A stretch of DNA of 64,000 nucleotides from Manihot esculenta (lineage: Eukaryota; Streptophyta; Magnoliopsida; Malpighiales; Euphorbiaceae), in assembly GCF_001659605.2 (NCBI RefSeq), contig NC_035176.2, positions 28,886,716 through 28,950,715 of the forward strand, read 5' to 3'. The notes beneath the pieces are model-generated. The model saw nothing but the letters and a program-made list of their open reading frames with translations. It made no database searches and was not told the DNA's origin. Made by a program: the position numbers and the translations under genes. Below, in pieces: positions 24,268 through 49,500 of the stretch. The first letter of the stretch is position 1, and each line of letters begins with the position of its first letter.

Positions 24268-26878
24268 TACTCACATACGCAAATAAAACAAATTATGCAT
24301 AATTTACCATCAAAATCAAACAAATTTCAATAACTGCAAAGGAAAACAATGAATTTGAGAAATCACAACATATATCATGGGACGGGAAGGCAAATTAAAG
24401 AACATGAGTCTCCCCTCTCAAACCTTTCTTGGCTTACGCATTAAGCTCTCTTGATAAATTGGTGAAAGGGGATAGCTTAAGGGACCAGCGCCACCCATAA
24501 TATCTTGTGATTCGGGTGAGAAAAAATTAAAAATGCGCATTTTGATGGTAAATATATTTAATTGAATAGTTAATATTTAAAAAATATATAAATAAATTAG
24601 GCTTTCTAATGAATTTCAAAAAAAAATTTAAAACAAAATTTTTTAATTAATTATTTTTTATTGACCTTCAAAATATACATAATAGTAATATTTTTAAGAT
24701 TTTGAGGGGACATGTGGTGAAAAACATATGGCTTCGTGGCTGCGGATGGAGATGGCCAACTTGTTGTGTGTATTCCTAAGTACACAACAAATTGCATTTG
24801 ATGGCACGTCGAATCTCCAGCGCAGCATATGCAGTGGCTTCTAAAATAATTATGTCAACTTCATTCCTTCCTTTTCAAGCCTTTCTAAACTGCTAAAGCA
24901 TAACAGCTCACATTGATCAGAGATGGAAACACTAGCCTCAGAGATGGGGAACCGAAATCGGCTCGTTAGACTTAAACTGTCTAATTAATCATGTAAGAGA
25001 ACCATTCATTGTACATACCTCTGCTAATCATTCCATGGTCAGAAAAGCGATGCACGGATCAATTACGTGCCTGAACAATTAAGGTTGTCTAATTAAAATG
25101 AGTGGGTTTTGGATGCAGGCCAACCCCACTAATTTTGTTTTGAATTTTCAAAAAATTGCATTGATATTGATATTGGAAAACTGATATTTTCATTATTTGG
25201 CCATGGGAACTTGAATCCAAAGTCTTTGTAGTTCAGACTCTTGACGCACGCCTGTGGGGAAAGCATATTGTAGTTTTAGACCATCCCCAATTTTAGACCT
25301 GGCCTTGGGGCTCTAATTTTCTTTTAGTTTTGCGGCGGATTGCCTGGAATTCTCGCTTTCACATTGCAGAGAAATATGTGCTGTGATTTTCGCCTAAAAA
25401 CTTGTGAAGCATGTGGAAACTAATGCTAGAAAAATCAATCTCACCTGATTTCTCGCAGGAAATGACAATGTTTATTCTCTCCCTTAGACTTCTTTCACTG
25501 TTTAAATGTTTTTTACTCTTGAAAAACAAAACTAGATATATATTGCCACCAAAGAATCCATTATATAGTAGACAATTAACTATACTCCAGCCCACCGAAT
25601 TAAGCAAAACGTGAATCTAAAGGATCCAGTCAAAATTTTCTTTTATGCTTGATTTTGGATGGCTTGTGTTGGAATTGAATCTTCTGCTTTAAACTAACAC
25701 AAGCAAAGCATCAAAGCTTCTACTTGCCCTTTTCTTTGTCGTCATATTGTATGTCGTTTTTCTATAAAGCCCACTTTTCCAAAGCAAATAGGAATCATGA
25801 TCTTAAAAGAAAACAAAGTAAAAGTACACACCAAATTGGTTTGTTACTAGTCAAATAACTCGAAATTAATTTAAATTAAATGAATTAAATTGTTATAAAT
25901 TACTATAATTAAATAGACTAAAATTTTATTAAAAATTAAAAAAATAATTAATTAAATTATTATAATCTAAACAAATTTTATAAATTAAATTATTTTTCGG
26001 TAAAATAACAGGAACTAAATTGCACAATGAATATGGAGTATCCATGTCAACGTTTAGGCCCATCAATGAGGAGGACCCACATTACCTAAATGGCCCAGAA
26101 ATTTAGAATTTGACAAATTCCGATGAGCAAACGCTTGTGCATTCCATGCCAGGCATGGAAAGACACCAAAACTCCAAACCTTCTAATCCCAAGTCACCGT
26201 CCTACACCTACCGCCACCTTCCTCCACATCTTAATAAGTCAAAATTTTTTATACCCTTCAAAGCCGTGTTCACACTGGCACATGTCTCTTTCTGATATTA
26301 TTATTATTAATTAATTAATTAATTAATTAATTTTTTTGCAAGATCCACCATGAGTTGTGCATCACCCCCTCATCACATCTCAAAAGCTTTAACCCTTTAC
26401 CAGACAAAATTATAGTCCCTTCTTAGAATCATCGATCACTATTCAAAATAGTAAAATTTTGATTTATTCACACAATTTTTTAATCAAATCCAGTTGTCAT
26501 TTAGCCTGATCTAATCAAATGTGTAATGGGTTAGAGCTGGAATTTAATGGGGAAGATAGAAAGAAAAAGAAAGATTGCCGCTTTATTAGAAAAAACAAAA
26601 TTAAGGAACTTACCAAATTTAAAGCACACCAATTTTAAGTCGTAAATCATGATGGTCTGTTGATATGTGTTGTGTTCATACTTGGCTCGCAGATTCTTTG
26701 AAAAGCCCACAAAGAAGAAGACTTTACCATTGCTTCTCTTTCTTTGTTTTTGCGTCTTCCCTTCAACTCTTTTCTTGTTTCTTCTTACTCTTATTCATAT
26801 ATGAAACTCTCTTCTCCTCTACCCAACCCAGAAAATTACTCCTTTCTCTATACCTTGTTGCCTTCCTCGTTCAGCCAA
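24268..26878. other. Intergenic and ALP1-like gene upstream region
   Basis: No gene recognised. Holds the promoter and 5' leader of the ALP1-like gene; the leader is T/C-rich (tctctttctttgtttttgcg). A (TTAA)n run is at about 26303-26331. In-frame ATGs at 26744 and 26801 precede the chosen start but encode a Ser/Tyr/Pro leader unlike the family. Confidence 0.45.
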
Positions 26879-28327
26879 ATGAATGAATCCAACATCTTCA
26901 TGAAGCAGCAAAGAAAAGATAGACAAGAAAGCAATGAGGATGACGCCAATTCGTTTGAAGAAGACAGCAATAACAGTAGCAGCAACAAGAAGAGAAAACA
27001 GTTGAAGGGTATAATCACATCATTGATGTTGATGGACGAGCAAGGAAACTGCGATCATGAAGAACAAAACAAGGCTTCGTGTCAGGAGAAGCAATTGCTT
27101 GAAGCCAACCATAAGAAAAAGGCTAGAACAATGGTCGAATATTATTCAAATCTTCAAGATTACTACGCAGGAAATGAAGAAACGGATCGAATCAAGCGCA
27201 AGAAGTCACGGGCAGTTGCTGGTGCTGTCTCCGATGGAGATGTAAAGCAAGGAACTGGAGGTCAACAGAGACGATTATGGGTGAAAGACAGGGACAAAGA
27301 ATGGTGGGATGAATGCAATAGACCAGATTATCCGGATGAGGAGTTCAAGCAAGCGTTTAGAATGAGCAAAGCTACTTTTGACATGATCTGCGATGAGCTG
27401 CATTCATTTATCGCCAAAGAGGATACAACTTTGCGAACCGCCATTCCTGTGAAGCAAAGAGTTGCAGTCTGCATTTGGAGATTAGCCACTGGTGAACCTC
27501 TCAGACTCGTATCTAAGAGGTTTGGCTTAGGAATTTCCACTTGCCATAAACTGGTTCTTGAAGTTTGTTCTGCTATAAAAAATGTTTTAATGCCCAAGTA
27601 TCTGCAATGGCCTGATGAGGTTCCTTTGAAGAAGATAAAAAATGAGTTTGAATCAATTTCTGGGATACCAAATGTTGCGGGGTCGATGTATACAACTCAT
27701 ATTCCAATTATAGCTCCAAAGATCAGCGTTGCAGCTTATTTTAACAAGAGACACACTGAGAGGAATCAGAAAACATCCTACTCCATTACTGTTCAAGGCG
27801 TCGTTGACCCAAGAGGAGTCTTCACTGATGTCTGCATTGGCTGGCCTGGTTCAATGCCTGATGATCAGGTGCTGGAGAAGTCTGCCTTGTATCAACGAGC
27901 CAATGGAGGCCTTCTGGAGGGCGACTGGATTGTTGGGAGTTCAGGGTACCCTTTAATGGATTGGATTTTGGTGCCTTACACACAGCAACATTTGACATGG
28001 ACTCAGCATGCATTCAATGAGAAGATTGGGGAAATTCAAAAGGTTGCTAAGGTTGCTTTTACAAGATTGAAAGGGAGGTGGAGTTGCTTGCAGAAAAGAA
28101 CAGAGGTGAAACTACAGGAATTGCCTGTGGTTCTTGGAGCGTGCTGTGTGTTGCATAATATATGTGAAATGCGTAAAGAAGAACTGGATCCAAAGCTGAA
28201 TGTTGAGCTTGTTGATGATGAAATGGTGCCTGAGGTTGCTTTGAGATCAGCCAAATCAATGAAGGCCAGAGATTCCATTGCTCATAATCTCTTGCACCAT
28301 TGCCATGCAGGCACTGGTTTTCTCTAA
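26879..28327 (+). CDS. Domesticated PIF/Harbinger transposase, ALP1-like nuclear protein
   Basis: Single-exon gene of 482 aa. The acidic/basic N-terminus carries an NKKRKQLKG nuclear-localisation-like cluster at about 36-44. Next is a helical DNA-binding-like region (KDRDKEWWDECNRPDYPDEE onward, about 135-240). The C-terminal half is a DDE_4-type nuclease fold (about 260-450) with PIIAPK, SITVQGVVDPRGVFTDV, SMPDDQVLEKSALYQRA and RLKGRW. The catalytic acids of active Harbinger enzymes appear lost: the first-Asp motif reads GSMYTTHI, the GDSGYP motif reads VGSSGYP, and the Glu helix reads VAKVAFTRLKG. Such loss is known for plant ALP1-type proteins, which work with Polycomb complexes rather than transposing DNA. 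The frame is fully open and no terminal repeats are seen, so I call it a host gene. The ATG at 26879 gives MNESNIFMKQQ; the ATG at 26744 would add 45 unlikely residues. Confidence 0.88.
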   Translation: MNESNIFMKQQRKDRQESNEDDANSFEEDSNNSSSNKKRKQLKGIITSLMLMDEQGNCDHEEQNKASCQEKQLLEANHKKKARTMVEYYSNLQDYYAGNEETDRIKRKKSRAVAGAVSDGDVKQGTGGQQRRLWVKDRDKEWWDECNRPDYPDEEFKQAFRMSKATFDMICDELHSFIAKEDTTLRTAIPVKQRVAVCIWRLATGEPLRLVSKRFGLGISTCHKLVLEVCSAIKNVLMPKYLQWPDEVPLKKIKNEFESISGIPNVAGSMYTTHIPIIAPKISVAAYFNKRHTERNQKTSYSITVQGVVDPRGVFTDVCIGWPGSMPDDQVLEKSALYQRANGGLLEGDWIVGSSGYPLMDWILVPYTQQHLTWTQHAFNEKIGEIQKVAKVAFTRLKGRWSCLQKRTEVKLQELPVVLGACCVLHNICEMRKEELDPKLNVELVDDEMVPEVALRSAKSMKARDSIAHNLLHHCHAGTGFL

Positions 28328-29786
28328 TTCAAAAAGTTTCATTCCCTTTGAGATTGAAATTCTTTGCTTTTTTTTTTTTATATATAGTTATATTGTAGAA
28401 TAACACAATTGTTATTCATCCCCCCAAACAAATAGTTGATAGCAGCTTTTATAGGTTAAAGTTACATATAGGTCACAGAAACATCAAGTAACCTTAATTA
28501 CTGAGATTCAAAATAAAGATGGATGAAATTTGACTTTGTAATATTCCTTTGACATGACTCTTGTTGATAGTAGTGATGTCCAATCTTAAGAATGTTTGTT
28601 CCATGACTCTCACTTCTCTGTTTACTTGTAATCTTTGGCTTCATTATTAGTAAAGATCTTCAGGAGAGTTGTTGGGAATGAAACTGCATGACTTGGAAAA
28701 TTCAAGTCATTCTTGTTTCTCATTTCTTGTGATTGTTACCTTCAAGATGTCAAACTATGATGCTGATTCTTTTTCTGGATCTTTAAATATGCTGATATTT
28801 TCTACAGTGAATGGTTAGCTGATCATTTTGATATCGAATGAATGGTTCGGCACGCTTTTTTTGCGATTTATATATGGATTTTTACGTTAAGAACTAATTT
28901 CTTAGTCTTTCAAATTTATAAAGTCTAAATAACCGGTTTTAAATATATAAGAATAATAGGTTTCACTAAATTATATGGACTAAATTCTAGTTTAGCCTTT
29001 ATATTCCATTGTCTATATTTTCAATGTCAGACTTTTAAACTCAATTCATTTCCCAACAGTTTTCCTAGACCTTGGAGCCTATTGAAATTCTGTCTGATAT
29101 TGTATTTCCTGTATCTTCAGTTTTCAAGAAAACCAAGTACATCTGTTTTTGTTTGTTTAGTATATGCATGATCTTGGTCTTGTGTTGTGTATCAGTTTGA
29201 GTTCATTGATCTTTAGCACCTTACCATAGTCCTTTTGAAGAACAGAGAACTTATGTTTGTCGAGCTTTAAGAAGCGGCAACTACAAGTTTCAAATCAGTT
29301 CAATAATCAAATCTTAAAGAAACAAAACACAAAGATTCATTTGATCCTCATTCAAGGCTGCAGGAGTCCATCGGATTCGTTTTCTTGGAGACATAAGTGT
29401 TATGCCATTAAGACAGTTATTTCATTTTGATTTGGTTGAATTTTCAAGATAAAATCAGTCACGACTTAACTTTACACAAATTGACTAAGTGTGGTTCAGT
29501 TCAGTTTGTTGATTGGGTTTTGGATCGGACGCCCAGGCTCAGCTCAAGTTGAGCACTTTCCAGTTTGGACTCTAATCTGGCACAGTCTTACTGCAGCTTT
29601 GGATCTTGGAAGTTTCAGGTGATCTGTCTCTCCCCTAGAGTTTTCTTTTATTGGGCGTTAAGTCTTTCTTTTCTTATGGGCTAGATTTTAGAAATGGGCC
29701 ATTATCTGTTTTTTCGTTTTTTAATTTTTGTAATTAGGCTCGGAGTCTCGTACCTGTTCCTCCATTAATGAAATAAAACTAAAGTT
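28328..29786. other. 3' flank of the ALP1-like gene and intergenic DNA
   Basis: The first 300 bp are the probable 3' UTR. The rest is of mixed composition with no open frame or repeat that I can support. Confidence 0.45.
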
Positions 29787-30112
29787 TAATATTTGTTCAA
29801 TTCGATATTGAATAAATTAAAAATTAAAAATTTAATATTTAAAAAAATTAAATTAAATTAATTTTGATGAAAAATTAAATCAAATCGAATTGATCTGATT
29901 AAGTTTGATTTAAATTTTTAATAAATTTTTTATTTTTTACACTTTATTTTTATTATTTTAAAATTTAATTAAAATATTTTAATTTTAATATAATTTAATT
30001 TTTATATTATTAAAAATAATATATTATTATTATTTATCAATTCAATTTAATTTTTTAATTTTTTTAATTAAAATCGAATCGAATTGAAATAATTAAAATT
30101 TTTAAAATTAAA
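29787..30112 (-). repeat. Dispersed AT-rich foldback/MITE-like element, copy C (inverted)
   Basis: Reverse-complement relative of copies A and B: words run gttcaattcgatattgaat, then aaatcaaatcgaattgatct, ending in aaaatcgaatcgaattgaaa. It shares with copy B (inverted) the internal tract with tttttacactttatttttat. Boundaries are approximate. Confidence 0.55.
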
Positions 30113-31589
30113 AATGTTTTTTTTTCTAAATAAAATAATATTTTGATTAGAAAAAACACTAGTTTAATTATTGCTCATTGTAGAGTGGTATCTAAATTTG
30201 TATTCTTGGCTTGTCCTTTTTAGGACACATCTCTAAAACCCATCCAAGCCAACAGCTGTTCAGACAGCTCCTTCAAAACTGCTTCCTTTCTTTATTTCCC
30301 AGCAAAAGAGACAGCCCACAGAAAAGTATTTAAATAAAATATTATTCAATTATTTAATATTGAAGAAATTTATAAAAATTAATGAATGATTAGTATTTTA
30401 TTGATATAAAATTTTTAAAAAATAATATTTTCAAAATTATAATAAAATTATTATAATTATACGTAAATTTACAGGAAGTAAATTATACTTAAAATTTTTA
30501 AAAATTGTAAGGAAGAAGCCAAAAAGTATAAATATTTCATTTTACAGGAAGTAAATTATACGTAAAATTAAAATTATAAGTATTAAATAATATAAAAATT
30601 AAATATGACTAATGGGTTTTTTAATAAAAAATTAATTTTTATAAAATATTTTCTTTATTCTATAATTTTAATCACTTTATTTTTTATACATATTAAAAAA
30701 ATAATTTTTTATTATATTTATTTTAAAAATATTAAATTTTATTAAATATTAAAAAATATTTTGACAATTAATAATTAACTATTTTAAAGATAAAATAAAA
30801 TAAAATTATAATAGTGAATTTATATATTAATTATATATAAAAAATTAATAATAATTTTAGAATAATAAATAAAAAAATAAAAAAATTTATAAGAAAAAAT
30901 ATAAAAATATTTTAATTGAATAAATTTTAAATGTGGACTAATCTGAAAATTTTTTAAAAATTTAGACATATGGTAATATTTTTTAAAAAAATAAGTATTT
31001 AGTTTAAATCATGTTAATTGATTATCAAACTAGTTTCACGCCTGATGTTGTATTTTAAAAATATTAAGGTAATTAATATTTTTTAATAAATTTTTTGAAA
31101 ATTTGAATTATTAATTAATAATTTTTAAAAAAAATAAAAATTAAATAGTAAAATTAATAAAAAAAATTGATTAATAAATTAATTAATGATTTTTTTTATA
31201 TTATAAAAATTAAATAGTAATTTTTAAAAAATATTATTACAAGTTTGACGGTGATTATTTTGTCTTTAATATGTAAGGCAACCAATTATAATATGCCAAA
31301 TAAGCGGGTGCAGAAAAGAGAAACAAACAGCGTCTTGCAGTGGATCCAACCCACGTGGGCTTAATTATTGTACAGCGCAACACACCGCAAGATGACAGGT
31401 AATGGCAGCATGTTGCCGGTTCACAGCTAGACTGTGCTAAGATTTCACTGCAAAGTGTTTTTTAAAACACAATTTGTTTGCGGCCACCACTAACTAATTT
31501 TACACAACCATTTACGTCTTACTTGTACACGAATGTTGTAACTCCATTTAACTCAAATTAATAAAAATAATTAATATTTTTAATTTTAA
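30113..31589. other. AT-rich intergenic DNA
   Basis: Nothing coding. A 24-bp word, ttacaggaagtaaattatac plus flank, occurs twice (about 30470 and 30543). Confidence 0.5.
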
Positions 31590-31840
31590 AAAAAATTATA
31601 ATAATTTATTTAAAATATCTTTTATATAATTATATTTTTCATATATTAATATTAAATGACTGTAACTTTTTTAAAAGAATTATAATAATTTATTTAAAAT
31701 ATTCTTTATATAATTATATTCTTTATATATTAATATTAAATGACTTTAATTTTAAAAAATTACAATAATTTATTTAAAATACCTTTTAATATAATTATAT
31801 TTTTTATATATTAATATTAAATGACTTAAAAATTAATAGG
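31590..31840. repeat. 83-bp tandem repeat, three units
   Basis: The word attataataatttatttaaa, followed by an attatatttttcatatattaa-like tract and taaatgact, recurs at about 31597, 31680 and 31763, a period near 83 bp. Non-coding. Confidence 0.7.
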
Positions 31841-34800
31841 ATACATATAAAAAAATATTAATATTTTCTTAAAGTTTTCAAAATGATAGATAATATGAGA
31901 TTAAAAAAAAATAATTATTATGGAACAAAGGTAAAATTATATACTTTCTGTACTATTACTTTATTAAATACTTAGGTTTTATTTAATTTGAGTAACTTAG
32001 AAAACTTAAAATTTGTTAAAAAATATAAAAATTATTTCTATTTAATTGTTTTTTTTTTAACTTTTTAAAAAAATTAAAGATTTTTATTCTCTTCGTAGAG
32101 AAAAAATAACTTTAGCTATTTCTGAAATAACACATTTAAACTAACAAGAATTTAAATTAAAAAAATCATCTTAAAGAAAATATATATTTATATAAATACT
32201 AACTTTCAGCTATTAATCATATATTTTGAGAAATTTAAATATATTTATACTTATGCATAATTAATAATTGAAAAGGTAGTGTTTATATAACACAAATTTT
32301 TCTTAGCTTTACCTAAACTAACAACAAAATTATTAAACATTTAAATTTATAAAAAGATAATAATTAAATATAAATTAACTATAATATATCAAAAAACTAT
32401 AAATAATCTCACTTATTGAAATCCTAAATTTTAATGATTTTATTCTAAATTTTTATACAAAATTACTTTAGTATTATTCAAAAACCTATAAATAATCTCA
32501 CAACATTCATCACAGAACTCTAATCTTAAAATTATTTTCAAGGTGGAGCAGTACACAACCAAGAAAAGACCACCAAATCACAAGTACGAGGAACTAGAGA
32601 CCATGCAATGCTCAAACTAGGACAACAACAGAAGGCGTTAAAAGCATAAAGTTGCTGCTGCACAAAGATGTAAACCGTTACTACAAGATAGAATTCATGT
32701 ATTAAGAATATGATATTAGGCATACGATTTCATTTGAAAAAAAGAAGATTCGGACACCATGACATTTGATTTATCATCAAGACTCACTCTCTTTTTAATA
32801 GATCGAGTTTTGGTATAATGTTACTATTAGCAGACATAATTTAGCACTCCTGTTATGTCTGTAATTGCAGAATCCCGACCAATTAGTTCGGCAGAATCCT
32901 TTATCAATAAATTGGCTACATCATCAACGAATTATCAAAAATTGTTATATTTAACTTCATTCTCTTAAATATAAAGAGAGATTATCACAGAAATAAAAAT
33001 ACATTGTTTTCTTATACAATTACATAAGTTCTAAATAATTTTTTACATTTGTCATATTCTCCAATTTACTAACTTGAGCATTGGAGTGGCTGGCGTGGAC
33101 ATTCATCATCTCACGTTTTCTTTCTTGCAGATTTAGTTAATCACATCACAATTTTGTTTTCCAGCCACATCAAATACCAAACTAATTTCAAATTTCAAAA
33201 TAATCTAAAATCCATGGAGTCAGAATTGAGTGAGACTCTCGGTTTCTTATTTTCTTATGACTATTAATGAACTGGAGTATTTATATAGATATGAAAATCG
33301 TTTCTAAGATATCACTCTCAATCTTATGTTAAACCTCCTATAAAATAATTAATAAAACTAACCAAAATATTGATACAACATAAAAAAAGGAAAAAAAATG
33401 AATTTTGTAGATATCTTAAAAAATCTTTTATAAAAATTCAAATTGACATACACAAAAAAGTATAATCATATTCGACACCACTCCAACAATGGATAGAGTA
33501 CAAACCTACAATAGATTAGAAAAAAGAATTTCCTACAAAAGAGATTGATAAGGTAGTAAAAAAAAAAAATTCGAAACCCTGAACGTATAGTAGAGATAAA
33601 AGAGAATTTCTATCTCTATAAAAATAAGGAGAGATTTTAGCTAACATTCAAGTATTTCAATTAATGTATTATAATTTTAATGAAATATTTAATAGATTAA
33701 TGACAAAAAGTACAAACATGTACTTACTTTTAATTTTGATACATATCCATTGTTTACTTGTTCAACTCCTAAATCCAATCTTATCCCATAATAATCTGTG
33801 TAAAAACATTACATTTGAACAAAAGTATCTTAGACTCAGAATGATACAAGCATATTATCTGGATTATATTAGCAATTAATTTTTATATTATTTATTGCTT
33901 GATAAATAATAAATAATAGAAGACATGCCCTTACTTAAAATAAAAAATTTCAAAAAATTCAATTCAATATAGTTTTTTTCAATTTTTTTTAATTTGAAAT
34001 GAAAAAATTATTTTTTTAATGTATAAAATTTTTATTTAAAAATAAAATAAAATTCTATATAATTATATAAAATTTTATTTACAATTAATTTTTTAATGAA
34101 TCATGCGCAATGGAGGATACACCTTTTCTATTAAAACTCTGTTTATTTTATGAAAAATATTTTATCGTAAATTTTTTTTTATATTTTTTAACATTTGAAA
34201 TATTTAAAAATTTTAGTCAATAAAAAATATATTTTATTAATAAAAATAAAATTATTTTTCATATTTTGAGATCCTTAGACCTCAAAATTAAATAGTAAAA
34301 AATTATTATAAATTTTGACAGTATAATTATAATTTTAAATTTATATTCATAGAACTTTAATGTAATACCCTAATCAATAGTTTTTTTTATTATTTTTCCA
34401 AAAAAAATTATCCAATGAACTTTATTATTAATTACAAAACGGTGAAAATTTTCATTTTAAGTATTAAGTGAAGTGCCAACTCCGATCCAGGGATGGATCT
34501 AGCATCGCACGCAAGTACAGTCAAATAAATATAGCAATTAAACGTGCGAATGCAGAACAGAAGAGACCAACTCACACTTTATGCAGAGACACCCAATCAC
34601 GGACCAGAGAATTAATACATCCACATCACACTGGTGGCGTCTGAACAACACCTTCCAATCACACGCAACTACGTGGGCCCTCCCTGTAGCTCTATTTGTA
34701 CTAAAATGCGCTGCTACGTCATTCCTGTTCCGAAAGCGACACTTTTCTCCTCCTCACGCTTAATATTAGCGCGCGTGATCCCGTCACTCACCTTTTATGA

Positions 34801-35206
34801 CAACAATCGTTAAACTCACTGGTTAATTTTATGAAGGGTTTTTTCTTCTGCTTTTCGTACTAGTCTACGATCTGCCACGTCATGTAGACCAAGGGGGTTA
34901 AGAAGCCGAATGTTGATGTGGCAATATACGATTCGATGATTTTTTCAGTGCGCACAAGGTCGGTGCAGAGGATTAAAAAACCTCGCATTTGGGGGCTTTT
35001 TGAGGTTCTCTATTCGCATCATCTCCTCATTGTTGCAATAAATGAGTTTCAGAGAGAGTGTGCTTTTTAGAGAGAGAGAGTGTGAGGGAGAGGTTTTAGA
35101 GATAGAGAATTCCAAAGATTGAGCTTCAGAGATTCTAAGTGAGGAAGAGAAATTCGTAAAGGAAATTACGCTTGTAGATTCTAGAGAGAGAGGAGAGACC
35201 GAGGGA
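31841..35206. other. Intergenic and NDR kinase upstream region
   Basis: AT-rich, with no supported gene over about 3.3 kb. From about 34940 the sequence becomes mixed. A gagagagag-rich stretch at 35050-35200 is the likely 5' leader of the NDR kinase. Short frames on both strands here are chance. Confidence 0.45.
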
Positions 35207-46509
<11,303 letters not shown>

Positions 46510-49500
46510 TATAACAAAATCACTATCCTACAGTGTGGATGGTTGTGCATCCCATGTTCAGTTTGAGTTTCTCCCAAAATCCATGACTTGTATGGGTTGG
46601 CTGCCATGCAACTTGCAAGAACCACGCTCAAAGTGTACAGCAGTAATTGAGAAACTTCTCTAAAGCCCTCTGAGGTTAACTGTTAGGACGAGTGAAATTT
46701 ATATTTATAGCTGAAAAGGTTTTGTGTAATAGACTTAGAACAAACTTGTGAAACTTATGCCCTGGCTGCCCAGGTTGGCTTGTGGTAAAACATGCCTTCT
46801 CTAGCGGCAGTTTCTGGTCAAATTTTAATGGAAAGCAAACTACTAAGAAAATATGTTTTAGTGAAGTTTTCCTTATTACTGGTTTTGTGTGGATAGTAGA
46901 CGTTTTGCTCGAGGTCGTTTAACTGCTTGGGAAGTTTTCCATTACAGTGTTATTACTTTTCAGCAATCATGTTTTGGCAGTTCTGATAAGGTCTAACTGT
47001 TGTTTTGATATTATTGTTACTTTGGTTTGTTCAGTTATGGTCTGAAGATCTTACAAGTTGCAATGTCTGGATAACCTTGTTGTCTCAGAAGACTGATAAT
47101 CTTTTCGTTTTTACATAATCTTTATTTTGACCTTCAAGAAACAAGATTTCCCAGATTTTCTTGCAGGCTTGGAAAAAGATGAATTAGAAATTTCATAACC
47201 CAGGTGGATAACAATTCGATTAGTTCTTTTACTTCTAGAGGATGGCAACTCGGAGCAGGAGGCAGGTTGTTTTTCCTTTTTTCCTTTTTAGGGGAGGGGA
47301 GGAGAGAGAAAGAAAGAGAAAGCCTTGCCTTTACCAAAATACCTTTTGGTTTCCAAGTTTACTATTGGTTTATATGATAAGGATTAAAAATATCAAACTT
47401 CATTTTTTCAACTTATATTTATCATTGAAATATCATTAGAATGCTAAATAAAAGTATAAATTGTACTCTTCTTAGTCAATTTAATTTTATTTAAATTTAT
47501 TTGACACTTTAATAATAATTTGATGATAAATTTGGATTAAGAAATAAATTTTGATATTTTTGACTCACTCTATCATCAATGACAGATCTTGAAATTTAAA
47601 TTAAGAGTTAAATTTATTTTTTCAGTAAAATTTTTAATTTTATTCATTTTAGGAATTTCTTTTGTTAATATACATATTAAAAATAAAATTTTAAAATTGA
47701 AAAAATTTACATAAATAAAATTTTGCAAGTCGAATGAATTTGTCCATTTAATTTTGTTTAGTTTGAATAGTTTAATCTATTCCTCACATAAATACTATTT
47801 AATTTTATTTATATTTATAATTTATTTTTTAGAAAAAACTAATTTAAGTAATAACTTATTAAACTTATTTTTTTCTAAATTTAAATAGTTTATGAAAATA
47901 TTAAATAATCTAATCATTATCCACAGTATTTTTTAAAAAATTTAATTTAATTTTCATAAATTTAAATAATTTAATATATAATTTTAATTACATAAATAAA
48001 AATAAAATAACTATCACTAATTATTATTAAAAGGTGATTGTAAAAAATAAATATGAATAATTTAGATTATAAATATTTTTAAAAATGAAAAATATAAGTT
48101 GAAATATTAAAGATTAGAAGTAAATTTTTTGAATCAAAATAAAATGGAGTAATTTATTACTATAAAAATAATATTTAGTGTTGTAATTTTATTTATGTGA
48201 GAATAATTACAAATTTTTAAAAATTCACTAGTTTATATCATATTAAAATTACACGAATAGAAATAATTCTATATTTTATAAAATCAAATTATTTAATAAT
48301 TTATTAAAAAATTGTTAATGAATTTATTTAAATTTTCATAAAAAATCAAATAATATAAATATTTAAATTTATAAATACTAAATAATATATACAATTAAAA
48401 TTATATAAATTAAAAATATAAATATTTAATATAAGTTAATGGTATATTTTTTAAATAAAAATAAACAAATAAATTTTTAAAATATTTAAAGATTTAATAA
48501 TAATAATATTTTTTAATTATTTAAAATTAATTTTTAGGGGACTAAAGTGTTTTATTATAATTTGAATATCAGCACACTGTAGTAGGTAAATTTCAAAGCT
48601 GTGATGACTGAGGAGAGGAGTTTAAATAAGAGAAAGTACATATGAATTTTTTTTTTATATTAGATTAACTTTTAAATAGTTTAATCAAAATCAAAATAGA
48701 TATTTTATTTATCTCGAATAGTATAATTTAATTTAACTGAATGAGATAATTGAATTTTAGAAATAAAATAAGACAGTAATCAAAATTTTAGATTTTAAAA
48801 ATTTAAAAATATATTCATTAATTATGACCAATTTCAAAACTAAAAAATGATTTTTTTATATATTTTTATTTTTTATATATTTTTTATTTATTATAAAATA
48901 ATTTTATTAATAAATAATTATTTAATTACAAAGGATATAAAATAAAGAGAAATAATGGATAAAAGAGCTTGAAACCATGATGCTTTTTTTTTTTTTTTTT
49001 AAAGTTTCTAATGACCCCGGCAATGGTGAAGGAAGGAGCAGGGGATTGGCAGAGATGCTGTAGTATGCTATTCTACACTTGGCACCTGAAAATTTTGCAT
49101 TGTCTTCTCTTCTTCTTCATCACTCCCTTTATTGTTCTTCCAAGTTTAAAGTAAACGCCCAGATTTATGAATAAATTACGTTAATAAAAATATTCAAGAA
49201 AACAAGTCCTTATGGTAATCAAACCCCTCTATTTCTTGACTCTTGATTCCTTTTATGATCATTCCAGCTGTTATTAGGCACTGATTTCTTCCTTTTCTTC
49301 AGCAATGGGGAGCAGGAGGGGGAGTGGGAGGATGGGGTTTTCTTCGCTTTCATTGTTGATTAATTGTGATAATTATTAGAAAGAGACGCAGAAGGCGAGG
49401 CTGAGAGGTAGAGTGAATTTACAAGAGGCTGAAATGTGTTGCCTCAGATCAAGGGAACTCCAGCAAACATGTGAAAGTGAGTGCTGCTATCTTTTTGGGG

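Noticed and set aside
26744..26878. Upstream ATG of the ALP1-like gene
   Set aside because: The 45 extra residues translate a T/C-rich leader (Phe, Ser, Tyr, Leu, Pro) that does not look like the family's N-terminus.
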